This document shows, one piece after another, positions 42,207-51,868 of a stretch of DNA of 64,000 nt. Source of the DNA: CAYSCS01 sp964429695 (GTDB lineage Bacteria > Acidobacteriota > Aminicenantia > Aminicenantales > Aminicenantaceae); the NCBI GenBank assembly GCA_964429695.1, contig CAYSCS010000073.1:1-64000 (forward strand). The letters are read 5' to 3'. A program made the translations under genes and the position numbers. The notes under the pieces were generated by a model. That model ran no database searches. It worked only from the letters and a program-made list of their open reading frames with translations, and was not told the DNA's origin. Each line of letters begins with the position of its first letter. Position 1 is the first letter of the stretch.

Positions 42207-43349
42207 ATGATGAACAAAGCCTCGATTTCAAGAAGAAATTTTATGAAAGTCGTGCTTTCATCCACGGCTTTTCTTCCTCTTCAAGGTTATCGATTGAGAG
42301 GATATCAGAGAGAAAATGCTTCTTCGGAAAAGCAAATCGATTGGGGATATCCTCAAGGAGCCATCCGCTTGAATTCAAACGAAAACCCACTCGGCCCTTC
42401 TCCCCTGGCAATCTCGGCCATGGAAAAAGCCCTCTCCTTCGCGCATCGTTATTCAACCCCAAATCAGCTCCTGAAAGAGCTGGCATCCTTTCATCAGGTG
42501 CCACAGGATACTGTTCTTGCTGGCTGCGGGTCTACAGAATTTTTAAAAATAGCTCCCTGGACATTTCTTCGAGAGGGAGGGGAACTCATAATCTCCTTAC
42601 AGACTTATAAGACTCTGGGGAGAGAGGCAGAGAAAATAGGAGCGAAGGTGAAGTGGGTCCCTTTGCGCAAGGACTTCACTCCTGACCTTGATTCCATGAG
42701 AAAGGCAATCACCTCGAAGACCAAAATGATTTACCTTGCCAATCCGAATAACCCTACGGGAACCTTTCTCTCTTTCGAGGATGTAAAAAAGTTCTGTTCC
42801 TCGCTTCCTGCAGAAATAATAGTCTTTATCGATGAGGCATATTCTCATTTTCTTGAGGATGCGAAAGATGGGATTACTCTCGTCAAAGAAGGCTATAATG
42901 TAATCATCAGTCGTACCTTTTCTAAAGCCTATGGTCTCGCAGGGATGCGTTTGGGTTATGTTATTTCTAAGCCCTCAATCATAAAGGCGCTTGAGGCCTT
43001 TGGCTTCAGAGACATGGGCATAAATCAGGCGGTCTATGCGGCAGCGGTGAACTCTCTTGAAGATGAGAATCACATCCAAAATTATAAAAAGCTGATGAAA
43101 GAAGAAAGGGAATTCTACTCTCAACAATTTCGCTCCATGGGTTTAGAATACATCATGGGAATAGCTCCTTTCTTGATGGTCAAGGTTACGACCGACTCCA
43201 AGGCTCTTCAGAAGAAGCTGGCTCGGAGACATGTCTTCGTTCGCAAAGGCGAAGATTGGCAGATGCCGGGTTATCTTCGCATCTCTATCGGTCTTCCCGA
43301 AGAAAACAGAGCCTGTATTAGGGCGCTGAAGGAAACCTTGAATATATAA
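42207..43349 (+). CDS. HisC-like aminotransferase with a Tat export signal
   Basis: A 380-residue PLP aminotransferase of the histidinol-phosphate type with a twin-arginine leader: SRRNFMK (residues 8-14), then a hydrophobic VVLSSTAFLPL. The catalytic domain is complete: RLNSNENPLGPSPLAI, ANPNNPTGTF, VFIDEAYSHFLED, and RTFSKAYGLAGMRLGY with PLP lysine K240. Tat export of a folded PLP enzyme means it would work in the periplasm, away from histidine synthesis. AGGAGGGTG precedes the start. It stands alone between a peptidase and an Ldh-family gene. Amine donor unknown; amino acids freed by the neighbouring exported peptidase are plausible. Confidence 0.88.
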   Translation: MMNKASISRRNFMKVVLSSTAFLPLQGYRLRGYQRENASSEKQIDWGYPQGAIRLNSNENPLGPSPLAISAMEKALSFAHRYSTPNQLLKELASFHQVPQDTVLAGCGSTEFLKIAPWTFLREGGELIISLQTYKTLGREAEKIGAKVKWVPLRKDFTPDLDSMRKAITSKTKMIYLANPNNPTGTFLSFEDVKKFCSSLPAEIIVFIDEAYSHFLEDAKDGITLVKEGYNVIISRTFSKAYGLAGMRLGYVISKPSIIKALEAFGFRDMGINQAVYAAAVNSLEDENHIQNYKKLMKEEREFYSQQFRSMGLEYIMGIAPFLMVKVTTDSKALQKKLARRHVFVRKGEDWQMPGYLRISIGLPEENRACIRALKETLNI

Positions 43350-43513
43350 TCCCCTTAAAAATAATGGCTTCCTTTCTTTTTTTGAGGGAGAAGAAGAATT
43401 TTTGCATGAAGAATACTTTTCCAAGCTAAAAATTTCTCAGAGAGCTAGGGAAGATGAGAAAGTTTTTAGAGTTGGGAAGCGATGAGATTTAGTTTCTCGA
43501 AGGAGAAATTATT

Positions 43514-43537
43514 TTTAGATGATTTTTTTAATCTAAA
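43514..43537. repeat. Short inverted repeat upstream of the Ldh-family gene
   Basis: TTTAGAT (43514-43520) and ATCTAAA (43531-43537), 10-base T-rich spacer, followed by TATTAT at 43543-43548. A possible operator next to a weak promoter. Confidence 0.3.
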
Positions 43538-43629
43538 TAAGATATTATGAAGCAAGTCCAAAAAAATAGGGAGAAATTTGAGAAAAGCTCTGGAAATGAA
43601 AAACGATTGAGAAAAGGGAGACGGTTATA

Positions 43630-44745
43630 ATGCCTGCTGAAAATAAGAAAAAATATCGAGCAGAAAGGATCATAGCCTATGTGGTTGAGATATTAAAGAG
43701 ACATGGTGTTCCAGAAAAGAAAGCGAGCCTGACTGCTTCTGTTCTGGTGGAGGCAGACTTGAGGGGAATATTTTCCCACGGCATAAATACCCTCGACCTT
43801 TTAATCCTCCCCTCCCTTAGGGAAGGGGGAGCAGACCCTCTAGCTTTGCCCGAGGATAGGACAAGGAACAAGAAATACCCGATCCGTCACATAGACGCCC
43901 ACGGAGATTTAGGTCACCCTGTGGCTTTTCAGGCAGTAGAGATGGTAAAGGATCTTGCGAGAGAATATGGTCTGGGCAAAGTCTACGTTTTTAACGCCAA
44001 TCATTTTGGAATCGCTGCAGTTTATTCTGAGAAAATCTGTGCAGAAAAAGACCTTGCAGGCAGGGTTACCTGCACCACACCAGCCGTTGTCATACCTTAT
44101 GGGGGGAAAAAGGCAAGGCTGGGAACAAATCTCGTTTGCTGGTCGATTCCTCATCAAAAGGGAGTAGTTACCATCGATATGGCCACCACAATCCATGCTG
44201 TAAGCGGAATACTTAAAGCCCTAGTCGAAGGGAAGACTTTACCTTTCCCTGTGTTAGATAAAGGAAGAAAAGAAACTGTAGATCCCAGAAAATTTAAGGA
44301 CCCAGATGATTTTCTAAGGAAGGGAGCGATGATTCCTCTAGGGGGGATAGGGAAAGGTGGTGCCGATGCCGGGTACAAAGGCACGGGATTGGCAATGTTG
44401 ATAGAACTGGATAGCGTGATAGGAGGAGGTTTCTCAGGATATGTGAACCCTACAGTCCATGACAAGAGGCGATGGATAAGACAGAGCTTCGAAGCCTGGC
44501 GCATAGATACCTACTCAAAAAGGAAAGATGTGCTTAAACACATCACAGAGACTATAGAAGAGATTAGAAAGAATCAGGGAAGCGGGATGCTTCTTCCTGG
44601 CGAAATGGAGATTAGAAAGAGAGAAGTTTCTTTACGAGAGGGGATTCCCTATTTGCCAGAGATGATAAAGAGATTGGAGATAATAGGAAAAGCAGCCGGC
44701 TTAGAGGGCATAGAGAAAATTAACAAAAAAATAAGCTTCAGATGA
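43630..44745 (+). CDS. Ldh-family (malate/L-sulfolactate-type) NAD(P) oxidoreductase
   Basis: A 371-residue member of the non-Rossmann malate/L-lactate dehydrogenase family (YlbC/ComC/AllD group), reducing 2-oxoacids or oxidising 2-hydroxyacids. Seen: ADLRGIFSHGINTL (family opening with the catalytic His), the GDLGHPVAFQAVEMV segment, VFNANHFGIAAVYSEK, IDMATT, GKGGADAGYKGTGLAMLIEL and the C-terminal LPGEMEIRKR. Cytosolic, no signal. GGGAGACGG precedes ATG 43630. No operon partners; substrate (malate, lactate, sulfolactate, ureidoglycolate) cannot be decided. Confidence 0.88.
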   Translation: MPAENKKKYRAERIIAYVVEILKRHGVPEKKASLTASVLVEADLRGIFSHGINTLDLLILPSLREGGADPLALPEDRTRNKKYPIRHIDAHGDLGHPVAFQAVEMVKDLAREYGLGKVYVFNANHFGIAAVYSEKICAEKDLAGRVTCTTPAVVIPYGGKKARLGTNLVCWSIPHQKGVVTIDMATTIHAVSGILKALVEGKTLPFPVLDKGRKETVDPRKFKDPDDFLRKGAMIPLGGIGKGGADAGYKGTGLAMLIELDSVIGGGFSGYVNPTVHDKRRWIRQSFEAWRIDTYSKRKDVLKHITETIEEIRKNQGSGMLLPGEMEIRKREVSLREGIPYLPEMIKRLEIIGKAAGLEGIEKINKKISFR

Positions 44746-44896
44746 GAATAGAGATAATTGGGGAGAAGCTTCTTTCTGAAACTTCCCCCTTAAAGACCGA
44801 GGAGGCTAAAAGAAGAATCTCGAAGCACAGGGGAGGAAGGCATACCTATCTTTTTTGAATCTATTTAGAGGAAGTCTTCAATCTTGTTTCGTTGAC

Positions 44897-44925
44897 TTGA
44901 CTTTCTATTCTTTCCAAACTATCCT
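44897..44925 (+). promoter_or_regulatory. Possible promoter of the triple-repeat secreted protein
   Basis: TTGACT at 44897-44902, 17-base spacer, TATCCT at 44920-44925. A second TTGACT starts at 44892. The leader to 45022 would be about 90 bases. Confidence 0.35.
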
Positions 44926-45021
44926 TCAGCCAAATAAAAACAGAAACTTAGGAGAGTAAAATCGTTTTCTTCAAGCGGAGGGTAAACTTGATGAGTTAAA
45001 AATAATTTATAAGGAGGCAAG

Positions 45022-46581
45022 ATGAGAAGGAGAGGAGCCTATATTTTTTTATTGATTTCTTTAGGTTTCCTGGGCCATATCCTGAACGACAACAAGGGAT
45101 TTGGAAAAGAAGCTGGGCAAATTTCGAGAGAGGAATTGATTTACAAACTTCCTCCTGGCTGGCTTATCGACCCGATCCAGGCAGGCCCTACTTTGATTGC
45201 TCATTATACTTATTATCAGAGCGGCAAGCCCTATGCAGAATTATATATCATGAAAGAATCCCGAGGAGGAGAGAAGAGCTTGACTCAGGTTTTTGAGGAA
45301 GCCTTGGAAAAAGGAAAACCCAGTCTTCCCTATTATCAACCCCAGGGAACGCAGAGGATTATGGTTGCAGGTGCGGAGGCTATTCTTCACGATTTTACTT
45401 ACCTTGTCGGAGGCAATGTTCTCTTTTATGGTCGAGTGTATGTCATGATTGTCGATGACATGGTCTATTCCTTCTTTTTCAACACCCCAAATTCTCATTT
45501 CAGCTGGGTTCAAAACTCATTCTCTGAGGTCATGAATTCTGTTCAGATCTCTAAGAGCCTTCAGGAAGCAAGAGGAATAAAACCCGAGCCAGAAAAACCT
45601 CTAATTTGCGAGGAGTATGGGCTTATTTTTGAGCTTCCTCAAGGATGGAGCCTTTCTTCTGCTTCAGAGGGGGCAAAATATAGATATTATTCACCACAGG
45701 GAATGCTTCTCTGTTCCCTGTCAGTCTCCAAACTTGAGGAAATGAGTTCTTTGTTTGCAGTCTTCGAAAGTCCCTCATCCCAGCTTGAAAGAGCCCTTGA
45801 AAAGAGAAAGAATGAAACCTATTCAAAATTCCAAGGTTATTCACCCTTGGCTACAATTAAATCCCAGGTAGCTGGATTCGAATCCTTAATCCATGATTTT
45901 AATTTTCAGGACCAAAATTTGAAAGGCTTTTATAGAGCAGTCTTCATTGCCGTCAAAGAAAAAGATGATACACGAGAAAAGCGTTATTTTCCTGTTGTTC
46001 ATGAGTTCGCTTTCATGTCGCTGAGGGAAGATAGGTTAGAAGGGATGAAGGCTCAAATGGATGAGATCATAAGGTCAATCAGGCTCAAAGGTTCTCTCCC
46101 ACCTCAGAGTTCCCCTAAAGAAACAAGCGATTTTTCAAAGCCTTCAAAACCTGAATTTCCTCTATTAGTCTACATCGATGATAAAGGACGCTTTCAAATT
46201 CCCCTCCCCCCAGAAACAGAATTATTTCGCAGGGAAGGAAAAATGACTTCATACAAGATTAGAAGTAAAAAAGGATATTTTCAAATCTGGAATTTGGATT
46301 CCTTTGATGAAATGGAAAAAATAGATTTAATCAACAGAGATTTATACAAGGTAGAAAAAGGGCCTTTCTCTGAGGCAATTTCAACGAATCTCGAAGGGAA
46401 AGAATTTTTATTCCACGCTTACTCAGGTAAAGACCCTCTTGATCGAGATATTGCCTTCATTTCAGCCTGGTATTCTGAAATCTATCTTCTCATCATCATC
46501 ACTGTTCCTCTCGATGAATATGAGAGTTCCCTCAACTGGATTAATGATTTCTTAAAGGGTGTGGATTATCTTAAGGAATGA
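45022..46581 (+). CDS. Secreted protein with three related domains, function unknown
   Basis: A 519-residue protein I do not recognise. A basic N-terminus and hydrophobic stretch (about 4-20) suggest export. It then has three roughly 140-160 residue units (about 32-170, 190-350, 385-519) that share a plan: a short LP(P/Q)GW or IPLPPE strand, a middle loop, then a hydrophobic F/Y-rich strand segment and a final amphipathic helix (NSFSEVMNSVQI, KAQMDEIIRSIRL, LNWINDFLKGVDYL). This resembles the PsbP/DcrB/Mog1-like fold, which often binds to membranes or outer-envelope partners. AAGGAGGC precedes the start. No clear operon partner. Confidence 0.8.
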   Translation: MRRRGAYIFLLISLGFLGHILNDNKGFGKEAGQISREELIYKLPPGWLIDPIQAGPTLIAHYTYYQSGKPYAELYIMKESRGGEKSLTQVFEEALEKGKPSLPYYQPQGTQRIMVAGAEAILHDFTYLVGGNVLFYGRVYVMIVDDMVYSFFFNTPNSHFSWVQNSFSEVMNSVQISKSLQEARGIKPEPEKPLICEEYGLIFELPQGWSLSSASEGAKYRYYSPQGMLLCSLSVSKLEEMSSLFAVFESPSSQLERALEKRKNETYSKFQGYSPLATIKSQVAGFESLIHDFNFQDQNLKGFYRAVFIAVKEKDDTREKRYFPVVHEFAFMSLREDRLEGMKAQMDEIIRSIRLKGSLPPQSSPKETSDFSKPSKPEFPLLVYIDDKGRFQIPLPPETELFRREGKMTSYKIRSKKGYFQIWNLDSFDEMEKIDLINRDLYKVEKGPFSEAISTNLEGKEFLFHAYSGKDPLDRDIAFISAWYSEIYLLIIITVPLDEYESSLNWINDFLKGVDYLKE

Positions 46582-46990
46582 TAACACTTTCTCTGCCCTG
46601 CAATCACTCCCTCAGTCCGCAGGATAAATGATAATCATCCCGGAATTGAGTGTCGGTATGAAGCAATATTTACTTCACTCAGGGTGAAAAGAATTTTAAA
46701 AATTTAGATTCCTCCGGATTCATGGTGGGCAAAAAAAGATACTTTCAGAGGACTAAAAATGGACTCAGACTAGTTGAGTTCATTATGGATAAGGCTAATT
46801 GGATGAAAGTCAATAAAATAAGAAGCATTCATTCTCAATTTTTCTCTCAAAAGACCTCATCTAAAGTATCTCTTGATTTTTTTAGGTTGGACTTACCGGG
46901 TTTACTCAAAAAAATAAAGGGATATAAATTTCTAAAGGAATTTAGACCGACTTTCTCCTCGGGCAAGGAAGAAAAAAGATTTCATCAAAT
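46582..46990. other. Gap between convergent genes
   Basis: About 410 bases. A 90-codon plus-strand frame (46722-46994) lies here but has no ribosome site, ends inside the convergent gene and is rich in Lys/Phe as expected from AT-rich non-coding DNA. I do not call it. No clear terminator. Confidence 0.4.
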
Positions 46991-49075
46991 TTAATTGAAA
47001 AAGCGCTCAATTTTCTCCTTCCATTCTTTGCGGCGCAGAAATTTTTCATTCTCATAAATCTCCCTTGTGAAGGTCACATAGAAATATTTACTATCAGAGC
47101 TAATTTCAGCCTTGGTGAGAAGATAAATCGTTCGTCCTGGGAGCTCAATTCGGTTGCTTGCCTCTCCAAGGAAGAGTGAGCGAGCAGGGTCCTTTTCGTT
47201 TGTCTGGTAGTAATTCTTTTCAGTCGAATGGTAGCGGCGGTTTTCTATTTCGTAACTACTCCATCCTCTCCATTCCACGCTGACAACGCCCTTCCAGAGG
47301 TCCCTTCTCCATTCATAGAATCCTTTTGGCCAAGCCCCGCCACCTAGGTCTCGACAGTCTGGGCGTGCCTCTCTCGGTTCAGGCGGGAGTAGGGAAGGTT
47401 TCTTATGACCGTGAGAAGGGATAACAGGCAATTCAATACGGGTATTTTCTGTTCCCAGGTATAATTTTGTCGTCATTTGGTGGGGAGTTGGCCAGATCAT
47501 GGGAAAGAGGGAGTTGCTCACAGAAACACGGATTCGGTGCCCTTTCTTGAAGGTCCAGGTGGTAAAATGCATCTCAAACTCAAGGTCATATTCTTGGAAG
47601 GGTTTAAGGGGCTCTGGTTCAAGCCTTGAGTTGCGTTGGGAGGAATTGAGTAAGGCACCGGTGACAAGGGAGACCCTCCCATCTGGCCAGACATCCTCGA
47701 GCCTGGCTACCCAGTGAGCAAGAGGAGCATCAGCCGAGACACGGAGGAAGACTCGAGGAAAACCGGCAATCACGAACTCTTCTTCGAGGATCTGGCTTGA
47801 AAAGACAAGGCTTCCTGCATCGTCAGGACGCATGTCGTCTGTAGCCTCCCCCCACCATAGTCCGGTGGCTATGCCATAAGTCGGGATGTAGCGAAGGCTT
47901 TCAATCCCTTCTTTACCTAGACCTTCAAGGAGCTGAGAATTTTGGGATGGATAGAACTTTTTCCAGGTTGTTTCCGGAATCGGCCACTCTCCAGATATCC
48001 AGTATCCAGGTGTAATTTCGAGTTCGGGGTCGGGTGGATGGGCTTCACGGATGAAAAGGATAAAGCGGGGTTCATCGAGGATTCCTGTCTCCTTTCCCTT
48101 CAACCACTGGTCCCACCAGCGCACGGCTTCATGCCGCCATTCATAATTCGGACCGGGCACCCCATCATCGGGCCAAGAGTGATTGTAAGGTCCCATCACC
48201 GCTTTTAGAGGAACTTTCATCTTCTCCAGCATCCGGGGAATGCTATCTCTATAACCATCGAGCAAGCCTCCGATTAGATAACAGGGAATCTGAATTCTAT
48301 CATACTGCCAGCGCAGCGAATTTTTTCTCCAGAAATCACCGTCTTTTTGTTGCTTGAGATAGGTAAGAAGACCGGGGTAGGAATTGAATCGATTCTCAAA
48401 ATATTCATCATTAAGGAGGTAGTCAGGGGTAGCAGGTAGAGCCTTGGCATGGTCAAACCAGAATGCCCATTCATCCACATGGAAAGCACCATCGATGTAG
48501 TGAATGTCGTCGTGGAAGAGGTCGTCAGTGGCCATTGCCGCCAGGATTGCCTTGAGAGCAGGAGGCCTTCTCATTGCCACTTGAATCGAGTTGAATCCTC
48601 CCCAGGATATACCCCACATTCCTACGTTGCCGTTAGATTCTGGGAGTTTTGAGAGTTGGTCGATGACCTCAAGAGCATCCTCAAGCTCTTCTTCTGAATA
48701 TTCGCGGAGAGGGAAAGTTCCTTCAGAAGAGCCCGTGCCTCGAATGTCTACTGAAGCCATGATGAATCCCCGACGGACAAAGTAGGTGTATTTTGCATAA
48801 GTTCCTGAATAGCTTTCATCATCCTTCCGGTAAGGAAGATACTCAAGGATGACAGGGAATTTTTCTTGAGGGATACGTGGCACAGGCTTGTAGAGGGTGG
48901 CAGAGAGGCGGATGCCATCTTTCATCGTTAACCAGGTGGTCTCAATCACAAAATCATAAACAGGCTGAGAAAGCTCGGGATTAGCCTTTTGGAAGGAAAA
49001 AAGAGGAAGAAAGAAATAGCCAAAAAGGAAGATAATGAGAATAGACCGAACTTCAGCCTTCGATTTTTTTTGCAT
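46991..49075 (-). CDS. Exported CocE/NonD-family hydrolase (X-Pro dipeptidyl-peptidase type)
   Basis: A 694-residue S15-family alpha/beta hydrolase. Residues 1-29 form a signal peptide (basic, then IIFLFGYFFLPLFSF). The catalytic Ser is S157 in GISWGG; the Asp is likely in GLLDGYRDS and the His in GPYNHSWPD. The C-terminal jelly-roll typical of X-Pro peptidases/cocaine esterase follows (EYDLEFEMHFTTWTFKKGHRIRVSVSNS-like strands). It could release X-Pro dipeptides or hydrolyse acyl esters in the periplasm. A peptidase role fits the S9 enzyme at 39242. It follows a small hypothetical gene 25 bases upstream on the same strand. Confidence 0.9.
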   Translation of the reverse strand: MQKKSKAEVRSILIIFLFGYFFLPLFSFQKANPELSQPVYDFVIETTWLTMKDGIRLSATLYKPVPRIPQEKFPVILEYLPYRKDDESYSGTYAKYTYFVRRGFIMASVDIRGTGSSEGTFPLREYSEEELEDALEVIDQLSKLPESNGNVGMWGISWGGFNSIQVAMRRPPALKAILAAMATDDLFHDDIHYIDGAFHVDEWAFWFDHAKALPATPDYLLNDEYFENRFNSYPGLLTYLKQQKDGDFWRKNSLRWQYDRIQIPCYLIGGLLDGYRDSIPRMLEKMKVPLKAVMGPYNHSWPDDGVPGPNYEWRHEAVRWWDQWLKGKETGILDEPRFILFIREAHPPDPELEITPGYWISGEWPIPETTWKKFYPSQNSQLLEGLGKEGIESLRYIPTYGIATGLWWGEATDDMRPDDAGSLVFSSQILEEEFVIAGFPRVFLRVSADAPLAHWVARLEDVWPDGRVSLVTGALLNSSQRNSRLEPEPLKPFQEYDLEFEMHFTTWTFKKGHRIRVSVSNSLFPMIWPTPHQMTTKLYLGTENTRIELPVIPSHGHKKPSLLPPEPREARPDCRDLGGGAWPKGFYEWRRDLWKGVVSVEWRGWSSYEIENRRYHSTEKNYYQTNEKDPARSLFLGEASNRIELPGRTIYLLTKAEISSDSKYFYVTFTREIYENEKFLRRKEWKEKIERFFN

Positions 49076-49100
49076 TTTCCCTCCCTTCGATAAGCGATAA

Positions 49101-49487
49101 TTATTTTATCCGATAAAACCACATGAGAGGTAGCCAGAGTTGATGTCCATAGGGAATTCTCTTGTGATTAACTAGAATTTCTGTGCTTTCCCAATCGTGA
49201 ACGAAGTTGAAGAGTTGGAAGAGGTCCTCAACCTCCTCAGGAGTATAGGTGGCAGAATGACGAATCCATTCGCCACTTCCTGTTTCTTCATATGTGGGGT
49301 TTTTTTTCGCTAGGCTAACAGCTGTCTCATAGTTAGGAGAACTCTTATAACCGAAGCTCACCGTAATCTTGAAGCATTTCGCGCGAGTGCTTGGGTTTAA
49401 AATGTTCTCCAATTTTTCTTCTGTTATTTCATCCATCTCGTTCAAGTCTGAAGGCATCCTTCTCTTTCTTTTTTCTGAGTTACTCAT
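49101..49487 (-). CDS. Hypothetical protein
   Basis: A protein of about 128 residues with no family I recognise. Residues 1-30 are basic then acidic (MSNSEKRKRR, later DEITEEKLENIL). The second half is aromatic-rich with YTPEEVEDLFQLFNFVHDW and a C-terminus rich in Trp/Tyr, soluble in appearance. The frame also opens at 49493, but GAGG next to ATG 49487 and its spacing leave the start uncertain. It lies 25 bases upstream of the CocE-like gene on the same strand. Composition looks like a real protein, not random reading. Confidence 0.6.
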   Translation of the reverse strand: MSNSEKRKRRMPSDLNEMDEITEEKLENILNPSTRAKCFKITVSFGYKSSPNYETAVSLAKKNPTYEETGSGEWIRHSATYTPEEVEDLFQLFNFVHDWESTEILVNHKRIPYGHQLWLPLMWFYRIK

Positions 49488-49547
49488 CCTCATTCACTTC
49501 ATTCGCTAAATTTTCACTGCCTTTTATAAGCCATAGATTACCTTTTG

Positions 49548-50594
49548 TCAAATGATGAACATGCAATCGCCGTAGCTGTAGAACCTGTATTTTCTCTCGA
49601 TAGCTTCTCTGTATGCTTCCTTGATGAGCTCAAGACCGGCAAAGGCTGCCACAAGCATCAGGAGGGTAGATCGAGGAAGATGAAAATTTGTGAGGAGCCT
49701 ATCTATAACTTTGAACTCATATCCTGGATAGATGAAGAGCTCTGTTGTTTTTTTCCCTGGAACAATCTTATTTTCCGCGAAAGCACTTTCTAAGGTTCGT
49801 ACACATGTGGTCCCTACTGCGACTATCGGTTTCGCCTCTTTCTTTGCTCGATTTATGCGCTCGGCTGCTTTCTCCTCTATCATATAAGTCTCAGGAAGAA
49901 TCTTATGTTTTTCGACATACTCACTTCTTATGGGTTGGAAAGTGGCCAGGCCTATGTCGAGGGTAATTAAGGTAATTAAAACTCCTTTTTTTTCAATCGA
50001 TTCCAAGAGCTCAGGTGTGAAATGTAGTCCAGCCGTCGGGGCAGCAATGGCACCTTCTTTCTGTGCGTATACAGTCTGATATCTCTTTAGGTCTACCTCT
50101 CTCATCTTTTGATTTTCTCTATCTCTCTTGATATATGGGGGGAGGGGAGCAAAGCCCTTTTCCTTGAGGAAAGGAAGCAAATCAGGGGAGGAAAAGGAGA
50201 TGACCCTTATCCCTTCTCCGCCCGTTTTGATGATTTTTCCCTTTAAGTTAGAATCAAAGTAAATCGTATCGCCCGTCTTTATTCTCTTTGCTGGCCGGGA
50301 GAGTGCTTCCCATACTCCCTTTTCAATCTCTCTCAGGAGCAGAAATTCAATCTTCTTCCCTTCTTTCTCACCCCAAATCTTTCCAGGAATGACCTTGGCG
50401 TTGTTGAGAACAAGAACATCCCCTGGGGATAGAAATTCTACAAATTCTGAGAAGTGGGTATGGAAAAACTTACCTGTTTTTCGCTCCACAACCATCAATC
50501 TTGATTGATCTCTGCGAGCCAGGGGCTCCTGAGCGATAAGAGAAGGCGGAAGCTCATAGTCAAAATCAGAGACCCTCATCTTTTCTTTGCCCAT
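49548..50594 (-). CDS. queA: S-adenosylmethionine:tRNA ribosyltransferase-isomerase
   Basis: A 348-residue QueA that transfers ribose from SAM to 7-aminomethyl-7-deazaguanine in tRNA to make epoxyqueuosine. Marks: FDYELPPSLIAQEPLARRDQ, VLVLNNAKVIPGKIWGEK, GAIAAPTAGLHFTPELL, VGTTCVRTLES and LLTNFHLPRSTLLMLVAAFAG. The frame runs up to 50618, but GAGGAG 7 bases before ATG 50594 sets the start. It follows ruvB 85 bases downstream in the yebC-ruvCAB-queA group, a common bacterial arrangement. Confidence 0.97.
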   Translation of the reverse strand: MGKEKMRVSDFDYELPPSLIAQEPLARRDQSRLMVVERKTGKFFHTHFSEFVEFLSPGDVLVLNNAKVIPGKIWGEKEGKKIEFLLLREIEKGVWEALSRPAKRIKTGDTIYFDSNLKGKIIKTGGEGIRVISFSSPDLLPFLKEKGFAPLPPYIKRDRENQKMREVDLKRYQTVYAQKEGAIAAPTAGLHFTPELLESIEKKGVLITLITLDIGLATFQPIRSEYVEKHKILPETYMIEEKAAERINRAKKEAKPIVAVGTTCVRTLESAFAENKIVPGKKTTELFIYPGYEFKVIDRLLTNFHLPRSTLLMLVAAFAGLELIKEAYREAIERKYRFYSYGDCMFII

Positions 50595-50679
50595 TAATCT
50601 TCTCCTCAGGGGCTGCATTTATTATATCAGAAGGAAGAAATTTTGAGAGAAGCTCTAAAAGCAAGGATTCTTTATGTCT

Positions 50680-51717
50680 TCAGAAGAGCTTCTTCTGCAG
50701 GGAGGGTGAAGACTTAAACCCGAGATGTTCGTACGCTTTTTGGGTAACTTTCCTCCCTCTAAGGGTTCTTTCCAGGAAACCAATCCTCATCAGAAACGGC
50801 TCATAGATTGACTCTATGGTATCCTTTTCTTCGTCTATTGAGGCCGAGAGGGTGTTGATGCCAACAGGACCTCCATTGAAATTTTCGATGATTGTCAAGA
50901 GGATTTTTCTATCCACATCATCGAGCCCCACGGAGTCTACCTCCATCATGTCCAGGGCTTCCTTTGCTTCCTTTAAGGTTATTCTTCCCTCTCCTTTTAC
51001 TTCCGCATAGTCTCTTACCCTTCTCAAAAGCCTGTTGGCTACTCTTGGAGTTCCTCGCGAACGCTCTGCAATCTGTTGTGCTCCTTTCTCATCTATGGAA
51101 ATGTGGAGGATGGAAGAAGACCTCTTGATGATTTTTTTTAGCTCTTCTTCACTGTAGTAATCCAGTCGATGGATGATTCCAAACCTTCCCCGCAAGGGAG
51201 GGGTAATCCTTCCTGCACGTGTTGTTGCTCCAATCAAAGTGAATTTTTTTAGTTGTAACTTATGAGTCCGTGCGCTCGGCCCCTGTCCAATCATGATGTC
51301 AAGGCTGAAATCTTCCATTGCCGAATAAAGTATTTCTTCTACCGATGGAGGCAGGCGATGAATTTCATCTATGAACAGGATTTCTTTATGCTGCAGGTTC
51401 GAGAGAATCGCAGAGAGGTCTCCTGTCCTTTCAATCACAGGGCCTGAAGTGGGTTTAATCCCCACTCCCATTTCCTTGGCGATGAGGTAGGCAAGGCTTG
51501 TTTTCCCCAAGCCTGGTGGCCCGTAGAGCAGAACATGGTCGAGTTGTTCTCCCCTTTTTTTTGCAGCCTGGATGAAGATTTTCAGATTTGTCTTTACCGT
51601 CTTCTGCCCCACAAACTCATCGAATGTCTTTGGCCTGAGGCTATCTTCAAAAAGGATGTCTTCCTTTGTTCTCACAGGGGTGAGGACTGCTTCGCGGGGT
51701 GAATTCATCTTTGTCAT
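50680..51717 (-). CDS. ruvB: Holliday junction helicase motor protein RuvB
   Basis: A 345-residue AAA+ ATPase that drives branch migration with RuvA. Seen: FDEFVGQ, Walker A GPPGLGKT (66-73), Walker B LFIDE (114-118) followed by IHRLP, sensor GATTRAGRITPPLRGRFGI and the winged-helix end VTQKAYEHLG. Complete and normal length. ATG 51717 or 51708 could start it. It follows ruvA after a 151-base gap. Confidence 0.98.
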   Translation of the reverse strand: MTKMNSPREAVLTPVRTKEDILFEDSLRPKTFDEFVGQKTVKTNLKIFIQAAKKRGEQLDHVLLYGPPGLGKTSLAYLIAKEMGVGIKPTSGPVIERTGDLSAILSNLQHKEILFIDEIHRLPPSVEEILYSAMEDFSLDIMIGQGPSARTHKLQLKKFTLIGATTRAGRITPPLRGRFGIIHRLDYYSEEELKKIIKRSSSILHISIDEKGAQQIAERSRGTPRVANRLLRRVRDYAEVKGEGRITLKEAKEALDMMEVDSVGLDDVDRKILLTIIENFNGGPVGINTLSASIDEEKDTIESIYEPFLMRIGFLERTLRGRKVTQKAYEHLGFKSSPSLQKKLF

Positions 51718-51868
51718 CTCTTATCTTTCAGCTCCGATTTCCCCAGTTTCCTGCCTTCGAAAGTCATTATTTTGAGCCTTTATGGCACGCGGTTCGAAGC
51801 TTTTCTTCCTCTGGCTTAAAAGCCATAGTTTTTACTTTCACTCTTGAGGCAACTTTCATCCAGCTTAT

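Noticed and set aside
46722..46994. 90-codon plus-strand ORF convergent to the CocE-like gene
   Set aside because: No ribosome site, low-complexity Lys/Phe composition, and its end overlaps the neighbouring gene. It cannot be excluded entirely.
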